Counted from the first letter of the stretch, positions 16,505-25,454 are shown. The stretch: DNA of 64,000 nucleotides from Streptomyces sp. LUP47B (GCF_001746295.1 NZ_MJAH01000008.1:243906-307905); one strand, 5' to 3'. Numbers and translations: made by a program. The notes: generated by a model from the sequence alone, not told the origin.

Positions 16505-17773
16505 TCACCCGGCTCCGGATGCCGAGCCGATCTCCACCACGCGGGCCCAGGCGGGCGGTGAGTCCGGCATGTACTCGGGGTCGTTCTCACGTCGTGCCCG
16601 GCTTCTCCCCGGCCGGGGGAACAGACCGATGACGGTACGGCACGAGGGCCGCGCGCCCGGCCAGGGCGTCTGCCCGTCGGTCAGGGCCACGAGGACATCC
16701 GGACGGGGCCGCGAGCGCAGCGCCTTCTCGAAGCCCGTGCGCAGATCCGTACCCCCGCCGCCGACCAGCGGGATGCCCTCGGCCCGGCACAGCGGACGCA
16801 CCACCCCGGCCGCCGCGTCGCACGACAGCACATTGACCAGATCACGCCGGCCGCCCACGGCGTGGGAGATCGCGGCGACCTCCAGAAGCGCGCTGCCCAG
16901 CTCGCCGTCGCTGACCGACCCGGAGGTGTCGATGATCACGCAGACCCTGGGTGGCCGACGCCGCAGGCTCGGCAGCACCGCGCCGGGCACCCCCGCCGAG
17001 CGCCGCGACGGACGGCCGTAGCTGTAGTCGTCGCCCGCGCCGGAACCGGACACCGCCGAACGAAGCGCCGCGCCCAGCAGGTCCCGCCACGGCTGCGGCG
17101 GATGGAACGCCTCCTCCGCCCACCGCCGCCAGCTCTGCGGGGTGTCCCCCGGATGCGCCTTGATGCCCTGCGCCACCCGGAAGCGGACCGCGTCCCGCTC
17201 CTGCTCGCTCAGGCCGTCCGCTCCGTCGGAGCCCAGGTCCCACTCGCGTTCCAGTCCGTCGGCACCGCTGCCGCAGTCCAGCCAGGACAGGTCAAGGGTG
17301 AGTGCACCGAGGCTGATTTCCCTCAGGTACTCCTCCATCAGCTGCCCCTCGGACAGCTTCAACCGCCAGGGCCGCACGGCTCCCTCGGGCTGGACCAGTC
17401 CGTCGCCGTACACGTCGTCGTTGATCTCGCAGTCCGCGGCGATGTTCATCCGCAGCCGGTCCCCGACACCGGTCAGCCCGCGCTCACGGGCCACCCGGTC
17501 ACCGCGCCCGTGGTGGTCGCGCAGCAGGTGGGACACCTCGTGCACCCACACGCCCGCCAGCTCCTCCACCGGCATGCGGTCCACGAACGCCGGTGAGACA
17601 TAGCACCGCCAGTGCCGGTCGACGGCCATCGTCGGCACCTGCTTCGACTCGACGGTGTGCAGGGCGAACAGCGCGGTGGCCAGATAGGGACGGGCCCGGG
17701 CGGCGTGGAGGCGGGCGGCGAAGAGCTTGTCCCGGTCCAGGCGTCCCGCCTGTTCGGGCGCGTTCGTGCTCAT
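16505..17773 (-). CDS. vWA-domain protein with N-terminal metallopeptidase-like HExxH domain (DUF2201)
   Basis: The 422-residue protein joins an N-terminal DUF2201-like domain with a zinc-type motif HEVSH (78-82) to a C-terminal von Willebrand A domain whose MIDAS begins with DTSGS (282-286) and includes LTDGQTPWPG. It is always a plausible partner of MoxR ATPases, and here its ATG overlaps the stop of the MoxR gene (ATGA). No signal peptide, so it is cytoplasmic. Such pairs are thought to act as metal-insertion or conformational chaperones; the target here is unknown. Confidence 0.88.
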   Translation of the reverse strand: MSTNAPEQAGRLDRDKLFAARLHAARARPYLATALFALHTVESKQVPTMAVDRHWRCYVSPAFVDRMPVEELAGVWVHEVSHLLRDHHGRGDRVARERGLTGVGDRLRMNIAADCEINDDVYGDGLVQPEGAVRPWRLKLSEGQLMEEYLREISLGALTLDLSWLDCGSGADGLEREWDLGSDGADGLSEQERDAVRFRVAQGIKAHPGDTPQSWRRWAEEAFHPPQPWRDLLGAALRSAVSGSGAGDDYSYGRPSRRSAGVPGAVLPSLRRRPPRVCVIIDTSGSVSDGELGSALLEVAAISHAVGGRRDLVNVLSCDAAAGVVRPLCRAEGIPLVGGGGTDLRTGFEKALRSRPRPDVLVALTDGQTPWPGARPSCRTVIGLFPRPGRSRARRENDPEYMPDSPPAWARVVEIGSASGAG

Positions 17774-18990
17774 CGGCGGGCCCTGGACGCGACGGCCGCC
17801 CGGTCCGCCCGCCGGGACAGCGCCACCGCCCCGGCGAGCCTCTCGATCGCCGCCGGCACGTCCCAGTCCTGCTGCCGCAGCGAGGCGAGCGTGGTCGCGG
17901 GCACGACCACCAGGTCCGGGGCCCCGGTCTCCAGCGCCCGCACCAGCACCGCCCACGCGGAATCCCAGCGGGCCCGGTCCGGACGTGCGCGTACGGCCGC
18001 CACCACACCGTCGAGCACGGCCTGCCGCAGGTCTCCCCGTTCGGGCAGGACGGTCCCCGCGGGATCGGCGAGCACGTCCTCCGGGTCCGGGAGGTCCAGC
18101 CGGTCCAGGCTCGCCAGCAGCTCCAGCCCCGGGCCGTCGCCCACCGTGCCCCGGACCAGCGAGGAGAGCACGTCCCGTGCGGAGCCGGCCGCGGTCGCGA
18201 AGGCGATCAGGGACAGGGTCATGTCCCAGCTCCGCGGCGACGGCCAGGGACCACCCCGCCCGGTGTCGTTGGTGGGCAGCCGGTGCACGAGCGTGGGCCG
18301 CGCGGCGAGCAGCCCGCACACCGCGCGGCGGGCGAAGTCCACGGCCCCCGGAAGCTTGCGCGGGTCGAGCCGCGGCAGGGTGGCCCGCGGCCAGGTCCCG
18401 CCGAGCCCGCGGACGACGACCTCGTGGTCGTGGGTCCACTGGAGATGGACGAACCGGTTGGCCAGCGGCGGGCTCAGCTCCCAGCCGTCGGCCGCCGAGG
18501 ACCGGGGGTTGGCGGCGGCCACGATCCGCACACCGGGCGGCAGCCGGAGCGCGCCGATCCGCCGCTCCAGGACGAGCCGGAGCAGCGCTGCCTGGACGGC
18601 GGGCGGCGCGGTGGACAACTCGTCCAGGAACAGCAGCCCCCGGCCGGCCCGCACCAGCCGTACCGCCCAGTCCGGCGGGGCCATCGGCACGCCCTGGGTG
18701 GCCGGATCGTCCCCGATCACGGGCAGCCCCGAGAAGTCGGACGGCTCGTGCACGCTCGCGATCACCGTGGTCAGCGGCAGGTCCAGGGCGGTGGCGAGCT
18801 GGGTCAGGGCCGCGGTCTTGCCGATGCCCGGCTCACCCCACAGCAGTACGGGCAGGTCGGCGGCCACGGCCAGAGTGAGGGCCTCCAGCTGGGAGTCGGG
18901 GCGCGGTTCGGTGGTGGAGTCGCGCAGAAGGGTCAACAGGTCTGCGGCGACGTCGAGTTGGGAGGCGGAAGCAGGGGCGGTCATGGGCAT
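17770..18990 (-). CDS. MoxR-like AAA+ ATPase
   Basis: The 406-residue ATPase has Walker A GEPGIGKT (52-59), Walker B LLFLDEL followed by the sensor region TAPPAVQAALL, and the MoxR-type sensor-1 segment VAAANP with the arginine-finger region PLANRFVHL. It is translationally coupled to the downstream vWA gene. A second ATG six bases on (MTAPAS) is an equally possible start; AGGTGA lies upstream of both. Sixty-two bases separate it from the repeat-containing gene upstream, so the three genes likely form one operon. Confidence 0.92.
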   Translation of the reverse strand: MPMTAPASASQLDVAADLLTLLRDSTTEPRPDSQLEALTLAVAADLPVLLWGEPGIGKTAALTQLATALDLPLTTVIASVHEPSDFSGLPVIGDDPATQGVPMAPPDWAVRLVRAGRGLLFLDELSTAPPAVQAALLRLVLERRIGALRLPPGVRIVAAANPRSSAADGWELSPPLANRFVHLQWTHDHEVVVRGLGGTWPRATLPRLDPRKLPGAVDFARRAVCGLLAARPTLVHRLPTNDTGRGGPWPSPRSWDMTLSLIAFATAAGSARDVLSSLVRGTVGDGPGLELLASLDRLDLPDPEDVLADPAGTVLPERGDLRQAVLDGVVAAVRARPDRARWDSAWAVLVRALETGAPDLVVVPATTLASLRQQDWDVPAAIERLAGAVALSRRADRAAVASRARR

Positions 18991-19052
18991 GAGTGATCAC
19001 CTATGGGCTAGGAGTGGGCCAGGAGGAGGGGACGGTGTCCCCGGTGGAGGAT

Positions 19053-20897
19053 TCAGATCGCGTGACGCGGATGGGTACGCCGGATCCGGGGATCGCGACC
19101 GCTCGGACGCGGTCGGAACCAAGTGGGCCCGGGGCCCGTCAGGCCGGCCCTGAACAGGCCGTATGTGATGCGCCGTAGCGCGGCCGCCTCCAGTGCGTCC
19201 CGGAGGGGGCCGGTGCGCAGCAGCGCCTCGGGGCCGAGCAGTCCTTCCACGACGGCCAGGGCGCCGGCGGTGTCGCCGTGCACGAGCCGTTCGCGGACGC
19301 CGGCCAGGCAGTGCGGACGGCGGTGTGCCTCGTCGATGGCCTGGAGGCAGGGGAGCGGGGTGCCGGTCAGTGCGACCAGCAGCTCTTCCCGGCGGATCTC
19401 GTCCGGGTCGTGGTCCAGCGGGGCCAGCACCCCGTCGACCAGGCCGATCCGGTGTCGGGCTCCCCGGCACTCCACGAGACGCGGTCGTCCCGGCCGGTCC
19501 GGGGTGCGGGGTGGTCCGGTGGCCGTGTGGTCCGGTGTCAACGCGGCGGCGACCAGGGGGTGCAGCCGTTCCGCCTCGATCGCGCCGGCGCGCAGCAGTC
19601 GGAGGTCGGGCAGCTCCCAGGTCGCCGCGTCGGGCAGGACGGGAAGCGCGGAGACGGCACCGGCCGGGGGAGTCGGCACCGGACGCAGCAGGCCGTCGTC
19701 CGCGGCGAGCTCCAGCACCAGCCGCCGCCGCCCACCGAGCCGCACCAGCAGGAGTCCGCCGGTCCGTCCTTCAGCCGCGAGCAGTATCCGCGCCTCAGCC
19801 GCCCACCGCTCGACGGCACAACCGGCTGGCACCGTCAACTCCGTTCCATCGCAGAGAAGTTGACTGGACTGCGACCGGATCGAGGGCTCACCGACGTCCG
19901 ACCCTTGGCGCAGCTCGTCGGTTCCGTTCCGGTCGGAGGTCTGACTGGTTCCGGTCTGGTTGTGACCTTCAGCGGCTTCCGACGGGTCGGGGATCTGACC
20001 GGTTCGGGCCCGGTCGCGGGTCTGGCTGGTTCCGGTCCGGTCGTCGACTTCACCGGTTCCGGTCTGGTGATGGGTCTGGCTGGTCGCGGTCTGGTCGCCT
20101 GCCTCAGCGGCTCCGGTCCGGTCGCGGGTATCACCGGCCCCGTTCCGGTCGCGGGTCTGGCTGGTCCCGGTTCGGTCGTAGCCTCCACCCGCTACGGTCC
20201 AGTCGTGCACCTCAGCGTCGCGGTCGCGGACTTCACCGCCCCGGCCCCGCTCCCGCACGTCACCGGTCCCCGGCCGTTCCCGCGCCTCACCGGCCCCGTC
20301 CCGGTCGCGGACTTCACCGCAACAGCCCCGCTCCTGACCGGCCGCAGACCACCCCCTCACCTCACCGCCCCCCGACCGCGCCCCCAACTCCCCGGCCCTG
20401 CCCGCATCCCACAGGTGCCGGTGCAGGTCCAGGCGGAAGCGTCGGTTCGGGCGTGGGTGGGGGTGGCCTGCGGCGTCGGCCGTGGACCGGGACCACAGCG
20501 CGAGGCTGATGCGCTGCCCGGCGTCGGCCCAGGCGGGTGCGGTCCGGGCCACGAGATGCACAGGGCCTTCGGGTGCGTCGTACTGGGCCAGTGTCAGGGT
20601 CACCCCGGGCCGCAGCAGCCCGTCCGGAGCGATCCTCGGCATGTGCCAGCGCAGCAGGTCGGGAGCGAGGGCGCGGAGATCGGACCGGACCCGGGCCGCC
20701 CGCTCCCGGCCGTGATCGCGCGCCACGGCACGGAGGTTGAGATCGACGTCGAAACCCGCGGCGGCACACGCCCCCGCCCAGTCCCCGGCGAGTCGACGGG
20801 CGGTCGCGGTCTCGATCATGGAGGCCGGCACGGCGAACTCGCGCACGCGCGGCCAGAAGGACGTACGGATGTCCTCGTTCGCGGTCGAGGTGAGCAT
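19053..20897 (-). CDS. Unknown protein with nonapeptide-repeat linker, first gene of MoxR/vWA operon
   Basis: The 614-residue protein has an N-terminal globular region (about 1-170), a low-complexity repeat linker (about 172-338) and a C-terminal region (about 345-614) rich in Leu/Ala with a PxCLQAIDEAHRR segment. I recognise no family for either end; the end regions look like those of the uncharacterised third partner often found with MoxR/vWA pairs. Start: GTG 20903 and ATG 20897 are both in frame; AAGGTG is seven bases before the ATG, which is preferred. No signal peptide. It may be the substrate or adaptor of the ATPase. Confidence 0.75.
   Translation of the reverse strand: MLTSTANEDIRTSFWPRVREFAVPASMIETATARRLAGDWAGACAAAGFDVDLNLRAVARDHGRERAARVRSDLRALAPDLLRWHMPRIAPDGLLRPGVTLTLAQYDAPEGPVHLVARTAPAWADAGQRISLALWSRSTADAAGHPHPRPNRRFRLDLHRHLWDAGRAGELGARSGGGEVRGWSAAGQERGCCGEVRDRDGAGEARERPGTGDVRERGRGGEVRDRDAEVHDWTVAGGGYDRTGTSQTRDRNGAGDTRDRTGAAEAGDQTATSQTHHQTGTGEVDDRTGTSQTRDRARTGQIPDPSEAAEGHNQTGTSQTSDRNGTDELRQGSDVGEPSIRSQSSQLLCDGTELTVPAGCAVERWAAEARILLAAEGRTGGLLLVRLGGRRRLVLELAADDGLLRPVPTPPAGAVSALPVLPDAATWELPDLRLLRAGAIEAERLHPLVAAALTPDHTATGPPRTPDRPGRPRLVECRGARHRIGLVDGVLAPLDHDPDEIRREELLVALTGTPLPCLQAIDEAHRRPHCLAGVRERLVHGDTAGALAVVEGLLGPEALLRTGPLRDALEAAALRRITYGLFRAGLTGPGPTWFRPRPSGRDPRIRRTHPRHAI
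19884..20384 (-). repeat. Degenerate 27-bp (9-codon) tandem repeat inside the unknown gene
   Basis: Read on the minus strand, the encoded units include RDRNGAGDT, RDRTGAAEA, GDQTATSQT, HHQTGTGEV, DDRTGTSQT and HNQTGTSQT, about fifteen or more copies of a nine-residue pattern x-D-R-T-G-T-x-Q-T. Length of one or two units varies by a residue at the N-terminal side, where the repeat is most decayed. The polar, Gly/Thr/Asp-rich make-up suggests a flexible linker that expands by slippage. Confidence 0.8.
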
Positions 20898-21018
20898 CAG
20901 CACTCACCTTGCGCGGACGGGACCCCCAATCGTTCAGGAGTGTGAGTCGTCATCGCGCAGCAGCGTAGGCCGCCCCACGCCCATCTGCCACGTATTTTCC
21001 GCCGGGTTAGCCTGGAGC

Positions 21019-22176
21019 GTGATCGGATTCCCGCTCGGCGCCACCACCACACTGGCCGAACTCTCCAGTGATCCACATCCGCGGCTGGCCCGACTGCGTG
21101 CCGACGAACCCGTGTCCTGGCTGCCCGAACTGAACGGCTGGCTGGTGACCCGGCGCGATCTCGCGCTCGACGTGATGCGGGACGCCGAGGCCTTCACCGT
21201 GGACGACCCCCGCTTCTCGACCGCCCAGGTCGTCGGCCCGAGCATGCTCTCCCTGGACGGCGACGAACACACCCGCCACCGCGAGCCGTTCTCCGCGCCG
21301 TTCCGCCCGCGTGAAGTGCGGGACGGCTTCAGCGAGTTCATCGAGCGGGAGACGGACCGCCTCGTCACCGCACTCGAACCGGCGGGCGCCGCCGAACTGC
21401 GCCGCACCTTCGCGGGCCCCCTGGCCGTCGCCGTCGTCACCGAGGCACTCGGGCTGGTGGGCGCCGGCACGGACACGGTGCTCTCCTGGTACGACGCCAT
21501 CGTGCGGACGGTCTCGGACATCACAGCGGGCCGTACGGCCGGACCCGCGGGCCCGGAGGCGTACGCGCAGCTCCGGACGGCGGTCGAGGCCACGGTCGCG
21601 GACAGGGGCACCACCTCGCTCCTGACCTCCGCCGCGGACCGGCTGGCGCTGCCGGAAGTGGCCTCCAACGCCGCGGTGCTGATGTTCGGAGGCATAGAGA
21701 CCACCGAGGCGATGATCACCAACGCACTGCTGCATCTCCTCCGGCACTCGGATCAACTCGCCTTGGTGCGGGCCGACTCCGCCCTGCTGGACGGCGCGAT
21801 CGAGGAGTCCCTGCGTCTCGAACCCGGCGCGGCCGTCGTCGACCGCTACGCCACCCGGGACCTCACCCTCGGCCCGGCCTCGATCCACAAGGGCGACCTC
21901 GTCACCGTCTCCCTGACGGGTGCCAACCGGGACCCCGCCGTCTTCGCCGACCCCGACCGCTTCGACGTCCGCCGCGCGAACGCCCGCCTCCAGCTGGCCT
22001 TCGCCCACGGCCCCCACTACTGCCTCGCCGCCCACCTGGCCCGCCTGGAGACCCGCATCGCCCTGCGGTACCTGCTCGACCGTCTCCCCGCCCTCCGCCT
22101 CGACCCAGCTCACCCCACCGCCCCTTCCGGCCTGGTCTTCCGCAAGCCGGCCACCCTGCACGTGCTCTGGGGATGA
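21019..22176 (+). CDS. Cytochrome P450
   Basis: The 385-residue P450 has the I-helix MFGGIETTEAM, the K-helix ExxR (EESLR) and the heme loop FAHGPHYCLAAHLARLE with the ligand C335. Length is at the short end for bacterial P450s. The substrate is unknown and no ferredoxin or reductase gene is adjacent. The GTG at 21019 lacks a proper ribosome binding site; TAGCCT sits five bases upstream and CTGCCA 17 bases before that, so a leaderless transcript is possible. The open frame extends further upstream but into the divergent gene's promoter. Confidence 0.9.
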   Translation: MIGFPLGATTTLAELSSDPHPRLARLRADEPVSWLPELNGWLVTRRDLALDVMRDAEAFTVDDPRFSTAQVVGPSMLSLDGDEHTRHREPFSAPFRPREVRDGFSEFIERETDRLVTALEPAGAAELRRTFAGPLAVAVVTEALGLVGAGTDTVLSWYDAIVRTVSDITAGRTAGPAGPEAYAQLRTAVEATVADRGTTSLLTSAADRLALPEVASNAAVLMFGGIETTEAMITNALLHLLRHSDQLALVRADSALLDGAIEESLRLEPGAAVVDRYATRDLTLGPASIHKGDLVTVSLTGANRDPAVFADPDRFDVRRANARLQLAFAHGPHYCLAAHLARLETRIALRYLLDRLPALRLDPAHPTAPSGLVFRKPATLHVLWG

Positions 22177-22195
22177 CCTTCGGCGCGGTGACCGC

Positions 22196-22969
22196 TCAGC
22201 CGGCCTGCTTCACCTCCAGGGACAGGTCGTTGTCGACCGTGTAGTACGGCCGCACGACGATCCCCCCGGCCGGGGCGCCCGGGTAGACGAAGACGTTCTT
22301 GCGGTCCGCCACGTCGTCCAGCAGCCGGGCGAGCCGGATCATCGGGGCCCCGGGAGCGGGCCGTACGAACATGTCCCAGATGCCGATGTCCAGGGTCTCG
22401 TCGGCGACCGTGAACGAGAAGCTCCGGCCGTCCTCCGCGACCAGCGGCTCGAGCGTGCGTACGGTCCCTTCGCCCCGGCGCAGCCGCAGCCGCACCTCGG
22501 CACCGGCCGGCAGCGAGGCACCGTGCAGCCGGGCCGAGACCGTCAGTGCCCCGCCCGTGACGTCCACGCGGTCGACCTCCGCGTGCGCGGGCCGTAGCCA
22601 GGTCCGCACCGCGAGGAAGCCGTCCTTGGTGACGTAGGGGACCCGGACGGCCAGCGGCGCGTGCCGGTCCCGCAGGTGTCCGTCGACCAGGACCCGCAGG
22701 TCGCGCGGGCCGGGACGCAGCCGTGTGCGCTCGGACCCGTCCAGCAGATACACGTCCCACCGGCCCTCCGCGAGCACGGGATCGGCACCGAGCACGGCAC
22801 GCCCGCGCCCCTCGTCGGCCGGCTTCAGATCGAGGACGTGCAGGGTCTCCTCGGGCAGCCCCTTCTTCGGACGCAGCCGCAGCAGCAACCTGTGTCCGTG
22901 GACCGACGGCAGCTCGAAGGTGATCCGGCCCTGCGCGTCGACCGCGCATCCGGCGCGTGGTGTGGTCAT
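22196..22969 (-). CDS. Beta-rich hypothetical protein coupled to a GT4 glycosyltransferase
   Basis: The 257-residue protein is a run of alternating beta-like segments (RITFELPSVHGHRLLLRLRP, GRWDVYLLDG, RDLRVLVDGHLR) with no signal peptide or membrane helix. I recognise no named family; related proteins occur beside glycosyltransferases in Streptomyces. Its ATG overlaps the transferase stop (ATGA), so the two are translationally coupled and may work on the same glycan or teichoic-acid-like product. Confidence 0.75.
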   Translation of the reverse strand: MTTPRAGCAVDAQGRITFELPSVHGHRLLLRLRPKKGLPEETLHVLDLKPADEGRGRAVLGADPVLAEGRWDVYLLDGSERTRLRPGPRDLRVLVDGHLRDRHAPLAVRVPYVTKDGFLAVRTWLRPAHAEVDRVDVTGGALTVSARLHGASLPAGAEVRLRLRRGEGTVRTLEPLVAEDGRSFSFTVADETLDIGIWDMFVRPAPGAPMIRLARLLDDVADRKNVFVYPGAPAGGIVVRPYYTVDNDLSLEVKQAG

Positions 22970-24225
22970 GATCGCCCCTTCCGTACCAGGCGCAGCGCGC
23001 CGCTCGCCGCGACCAGCGCGGTGTCCCTGGCGGCGGAGCCCCGGGCGGTCAGCGTTCCGCCCTGGCGCTGCCGCACCACCGGTCGGCCCGCCCTCCGCGC
23101 CGCCACGGCCTCCGTGATGAGCCGCTCGGCCTGCTCGACCACAGGTCCGGGAGCGAACCGCCGCGCGTTCTCCAGGGCCGCCCGGCCCATACGGCGGCGC
23201 AGCTCGTCGTCCCCGACCAGTTCCAGCAGGGCCGCGGCCACGGCATCCCGGTCCCCGACCGGCACCAACCGCCCGTCGACCCCGTCCGCGATGATCTCGG
23301 CGGGGCCGTGGGGGCAGTCGGTGCTCACCACGGGCAGCCCGCAGCGCATCGCCTCGACAATGGTCATGCCGAAGGGTTCGAAGTCGGAGGCGGCCGCCCC
23401 GATCGAGCCCTTGACCCACTCCGCCTCCATGGGGGCCGCGGCGCCCATCAGGAAGACGTTGTTCCACAGACCGAGGTCGTTGACGAGCCGCCGTAGCCGG
23501 TCGTGTTCCTCCCCTTTGCCGTAGATGCGCAGCTGCCAGTCCGGATGCCGGGCGGCGACCGCGGCGAAGGCCTCGACCAGAAGGTCGTACCGCTTCACCG
23601 GGACCAGCCGACCGGCCGCGACCACCACCTTTGCCGAACCGTCAGCCGCGGGCAGTACGGGATCCGGCACGCTGTTCGGAAGGGCCTCGACCCGGACGCC
23701 GGGCAGCCGCATCCGGCGGCGGTAGGCGCCCGCGTCCGCCTCGGTCACCGTGGTGAGCACGTCGAGCCCCCGGTAGGCCCGCCGCAGCGCGGTGCGCAGC
23801 CGGGGCGAGTGGTTGTCCAGGGTGAGGTGCTCCTGCCCGATCCGGGCGACATGGGGTGGCGCCTGACCCGCGAGATGCACGTTGAGCCCCGGCCGGGTGC
23901 CGATCACCGCGTCCGCGTCGATGGCGGCGAGGGCCTCGGATATGCGCTGGTCGGTCAGCTCGCTGTACTGCCCGTACCGGTACTCGGAGCGCGGGAACAC
24001 CCGCGCCGGTCTCAGATGTAACGGGTGCTCCTTCTCCTCTCTGAGATCGACCAGCGGCCGCAGCGAAACCCTGGGATCCAGCACGAAGTTGGGCAGCTCC
24101 CGGTGCCGCAGCACGGAGACGATCTCCACCTCGTGCCGTTCGGCCAGTGCCTGGGCCAGGTTGAACGTGGTGGTGATCGTGCCTCCGATCGCGTAGGCGT
24201 TGTGGAGCAGGAAAGAGATCTTCAT
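22966..24225 (-). CDS. GT-B glycosyltransferase, family 4
   Basis: The 419-residue enzyme has the N-terminal Gly-rich loop of GT-B enzymes (HNAYAIGGTITTTFNLA), the nucleotide-side segment AAGRLVPVKRYDLLVEAF, and the family-4 EX7E motif EPFGMTIVE followed by AMRCGLPVVSTD. It is a retaining transferase that probably uses a nucleotide sugar in the cytoplasm. Acceptor unknown. ATG 24225 has no strong Shine-Dalgarno. The coupled downstream gene suggests a two-gene unit. Confidence 0.9.
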   Translation of the reverse strand: MKISFLLHNAYAIGGTITTTFNLAQALAERHEVEIVSVLRHRELPNFVLDPRVSLRPLVDLREEKEHPLHLRPARVFPRSEYRYGQYSELTDQRISEALAAIDADAVIGTRPGLNVHLAGQAPPHVARIGQEHLTLDNHSPRLRTALRRAYRGLDVLTTVTEADAGAYRRRMRLPGVRVEALPNSVPDPVLPAADGSAKVVVAAGRLVPVKRYDLLVEAFAAVAARHPDWQLRIYGKGEEHDRLRRLVNDLGLWNNVFLMGAAAPMEAEWVKGSIGAAASDFEPFGMTIVEAMRCGLPVVSTDCPHGPAEIIADGVDGRLVPVGDRDAVAAALLELVGDDELRRRMGRAALENARRFAPGPVVEQAERLITEAVAARRAGRPVVRQRQGGTLTARGSAARDTALVAASGALRLVRKGRS

Positions 24226-24299
24226 GTCGGGCTAGACCACCCGGCATTGCCTCCGGTTGACCCTCGTTACCCTTTCGTGGTGTCCTCGCCGCCTGGACG

Positions 24300-25373
24300 T
24301 CACGCCGTGTACTGGTATGCGGGATAAGTGAGATAGCCGCTGTCGCCGCCCTGGAAGTACGTGGCCTCGTCGGCGGGGGCGATCGGCAGATCGGTGCGCA
24401 GCCGCTCCACCAGGTCCGGGTTGGCGATGAACGCGCGGCCGAAACTGATGAGTTCGGCGCCGAGACCGAGCCAGTGGTCGGCCTCGGCGCGGCCGGCCTG
24501 CTTGGCGCCCAACGGCAGCACCGGGTTCATGACGAGGGCACCGGGCCAGACCCGCCGCAGTTCCAGGAGTGTCTCCTCGGGGGCGGTGGCCTCCAGATGA
24601 ACGTAGGCCAGTCCGAGCCGGGACAGCTCGGTCAACAGCGCGGTGTACAGCTCTGCGACCTCGGTCTCCTCAACTCCCCAGAACGTGCCGCCCGGTGAGA
24701 GACGGATCCCGGTCCGCTCCGCGCCCACGGCGTCGACGGTCGCGGCCGCCGCCTCGACGGCGAACCGGATCCGATTGGTCACCGAGCCGCCGTAACGGTC
24801 CGTGCGCAGATTGGCGTTGGTGGACAGGAACTGCGAGATCAAGTACCCGTTGGCGCCGTGCAGTTCCACCCCGTCGAACCCGGCGTCGACGGCGCGGCGC
24901 GCGGCCTCGGCGTACGACTCGGCGTGCTCGGGCACCTCCTCCGTGCGGAGAGCGCGCGGAACCGGCGCGGGCTGCGGTCCCGTGGGCGTGAACACCTCGC
25001 CGGTGGCGGCGACGGCCGAGGGGCCGACGGGCCGCAGGCCGTTGGTGTCCGGGTGCGAGACCCGGCCGCCGTGCATGATCTGTGCGAAGATCCGGCCCCC
25101 GTTGGTGTGCACGGCCTCGGTCACCGGGCGCCAGGAGGCCACCTGCTCGTCGGTGTACAGCCCCGGCGTCCCCGGATTGGACTGCCCGATCAGGCTCGGC
25201 TGCACCCCTTCGGTGACGATCAGGCCCGCCGTGGCGCGCTGGGCGTAGTAGCGGGCCATCGACGGCGTCGCCAGACCGCCCTCGGCGGCCCGCACCCGTG
25301 TCATCGGGGCCATGACCACCCGGTTGGGCAGCCGCAGTCCGCCGAGCCGGAAGCCGGTGAAAAGGGTCGTCAC
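24300..25373 (-). CDS. Old-yellow-enzyme family flavin ene-reductase
   Basis: The 357-residue enzyme has the OYE signatures IMHGGRVSHP, DGVELHGANGYLISQFL and NLRTDRYGGSVTNRIRF, with the His/Asn pair that binds the activating carbonyl oxygen. It reduces alkenes bearing an electron-withdrawing group using FMN and NAD(P)H. The GTG at 25373 has AAGGAG upstream. The frame is open to 25481 but that stretch holds the promoter. A divergent MerR regulator lies 100 bp away and likely controls it. Confidence 0.93.
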   Translation of the reverse strand: MTTLFTGFRLGGLRLPNRVVMAPMTRVRAAEGGLATPSMARYYAQRATAGLIVTEGVQPSLIGQSNPGTPGLYTDEQVASWRPVTEAVHTNGGRIFAQIMHGGRVSHPDTNGLRPVGPSAVAATGEVFTPTGPQPAPVPRALRTEEVPEHAESYAEAARRAVDAGFDGVELHGANGYLISQFLSTNANLRTDRYGGSVTNRIRFAVEAAAATVDAVGAERTGIRLSPGGTFWGVEETEVAELYTALLTELSRLGLAYVHLEATAPEETLLELRRVWPGALVMNPVLPLGAKQAGRAEADHWLGLGAELISFGRAFIANPDLVERLRTDLPIAPADEATYFQGGDSGYLTYPAYQYTA

Positions 25374-25399
25374 GTCATGTCTCCTTCGTGATCCGTCGT

Positions 25400-25422
25400 A
25401 CCCGTGTCCCGGGCACACGGGT
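25400..25422. repeat. Inverted repeat at the ene-reductase transcription start
   Basis: ACCCGTGT (25400-25407) and ACACGGGT (25415-25422) form perfect 8-bp arms around CCCGGGC. It directly abuts the predicted -10 of the reductase gene, so it spans the likely start site. It may be a second operator or an mRNA 5' hairpin. Confidence 0.55.
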
Positions 25423-25454
25423 ACGCTAAAACCTGACGTTGACGTGAGGGTCAA
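25423..25454 (-). promoter_or_regulatory. MerR-type promoter and operator of the ene-reductase gene
   Basis: On the minus strand TTGACC (25449-25454) and TAGCGT (25423-25428) are separated by 20 bases, the over-long spacer typical of MerR-activated promoters. The spacer holds an imperfect 18-bp dyad, CCTnACGTnnACGTnAGG, at 25432-25449. A divergent merR-family gene begins 20 bp away, supporting direct control. Confidence 0.65.

Noticed and set aside
19884..20384. CRISPR-like array
   Set aside because: The repeats are in frame inside a coding gene, degenerate, with no unique spacers and no cas genes nearby.
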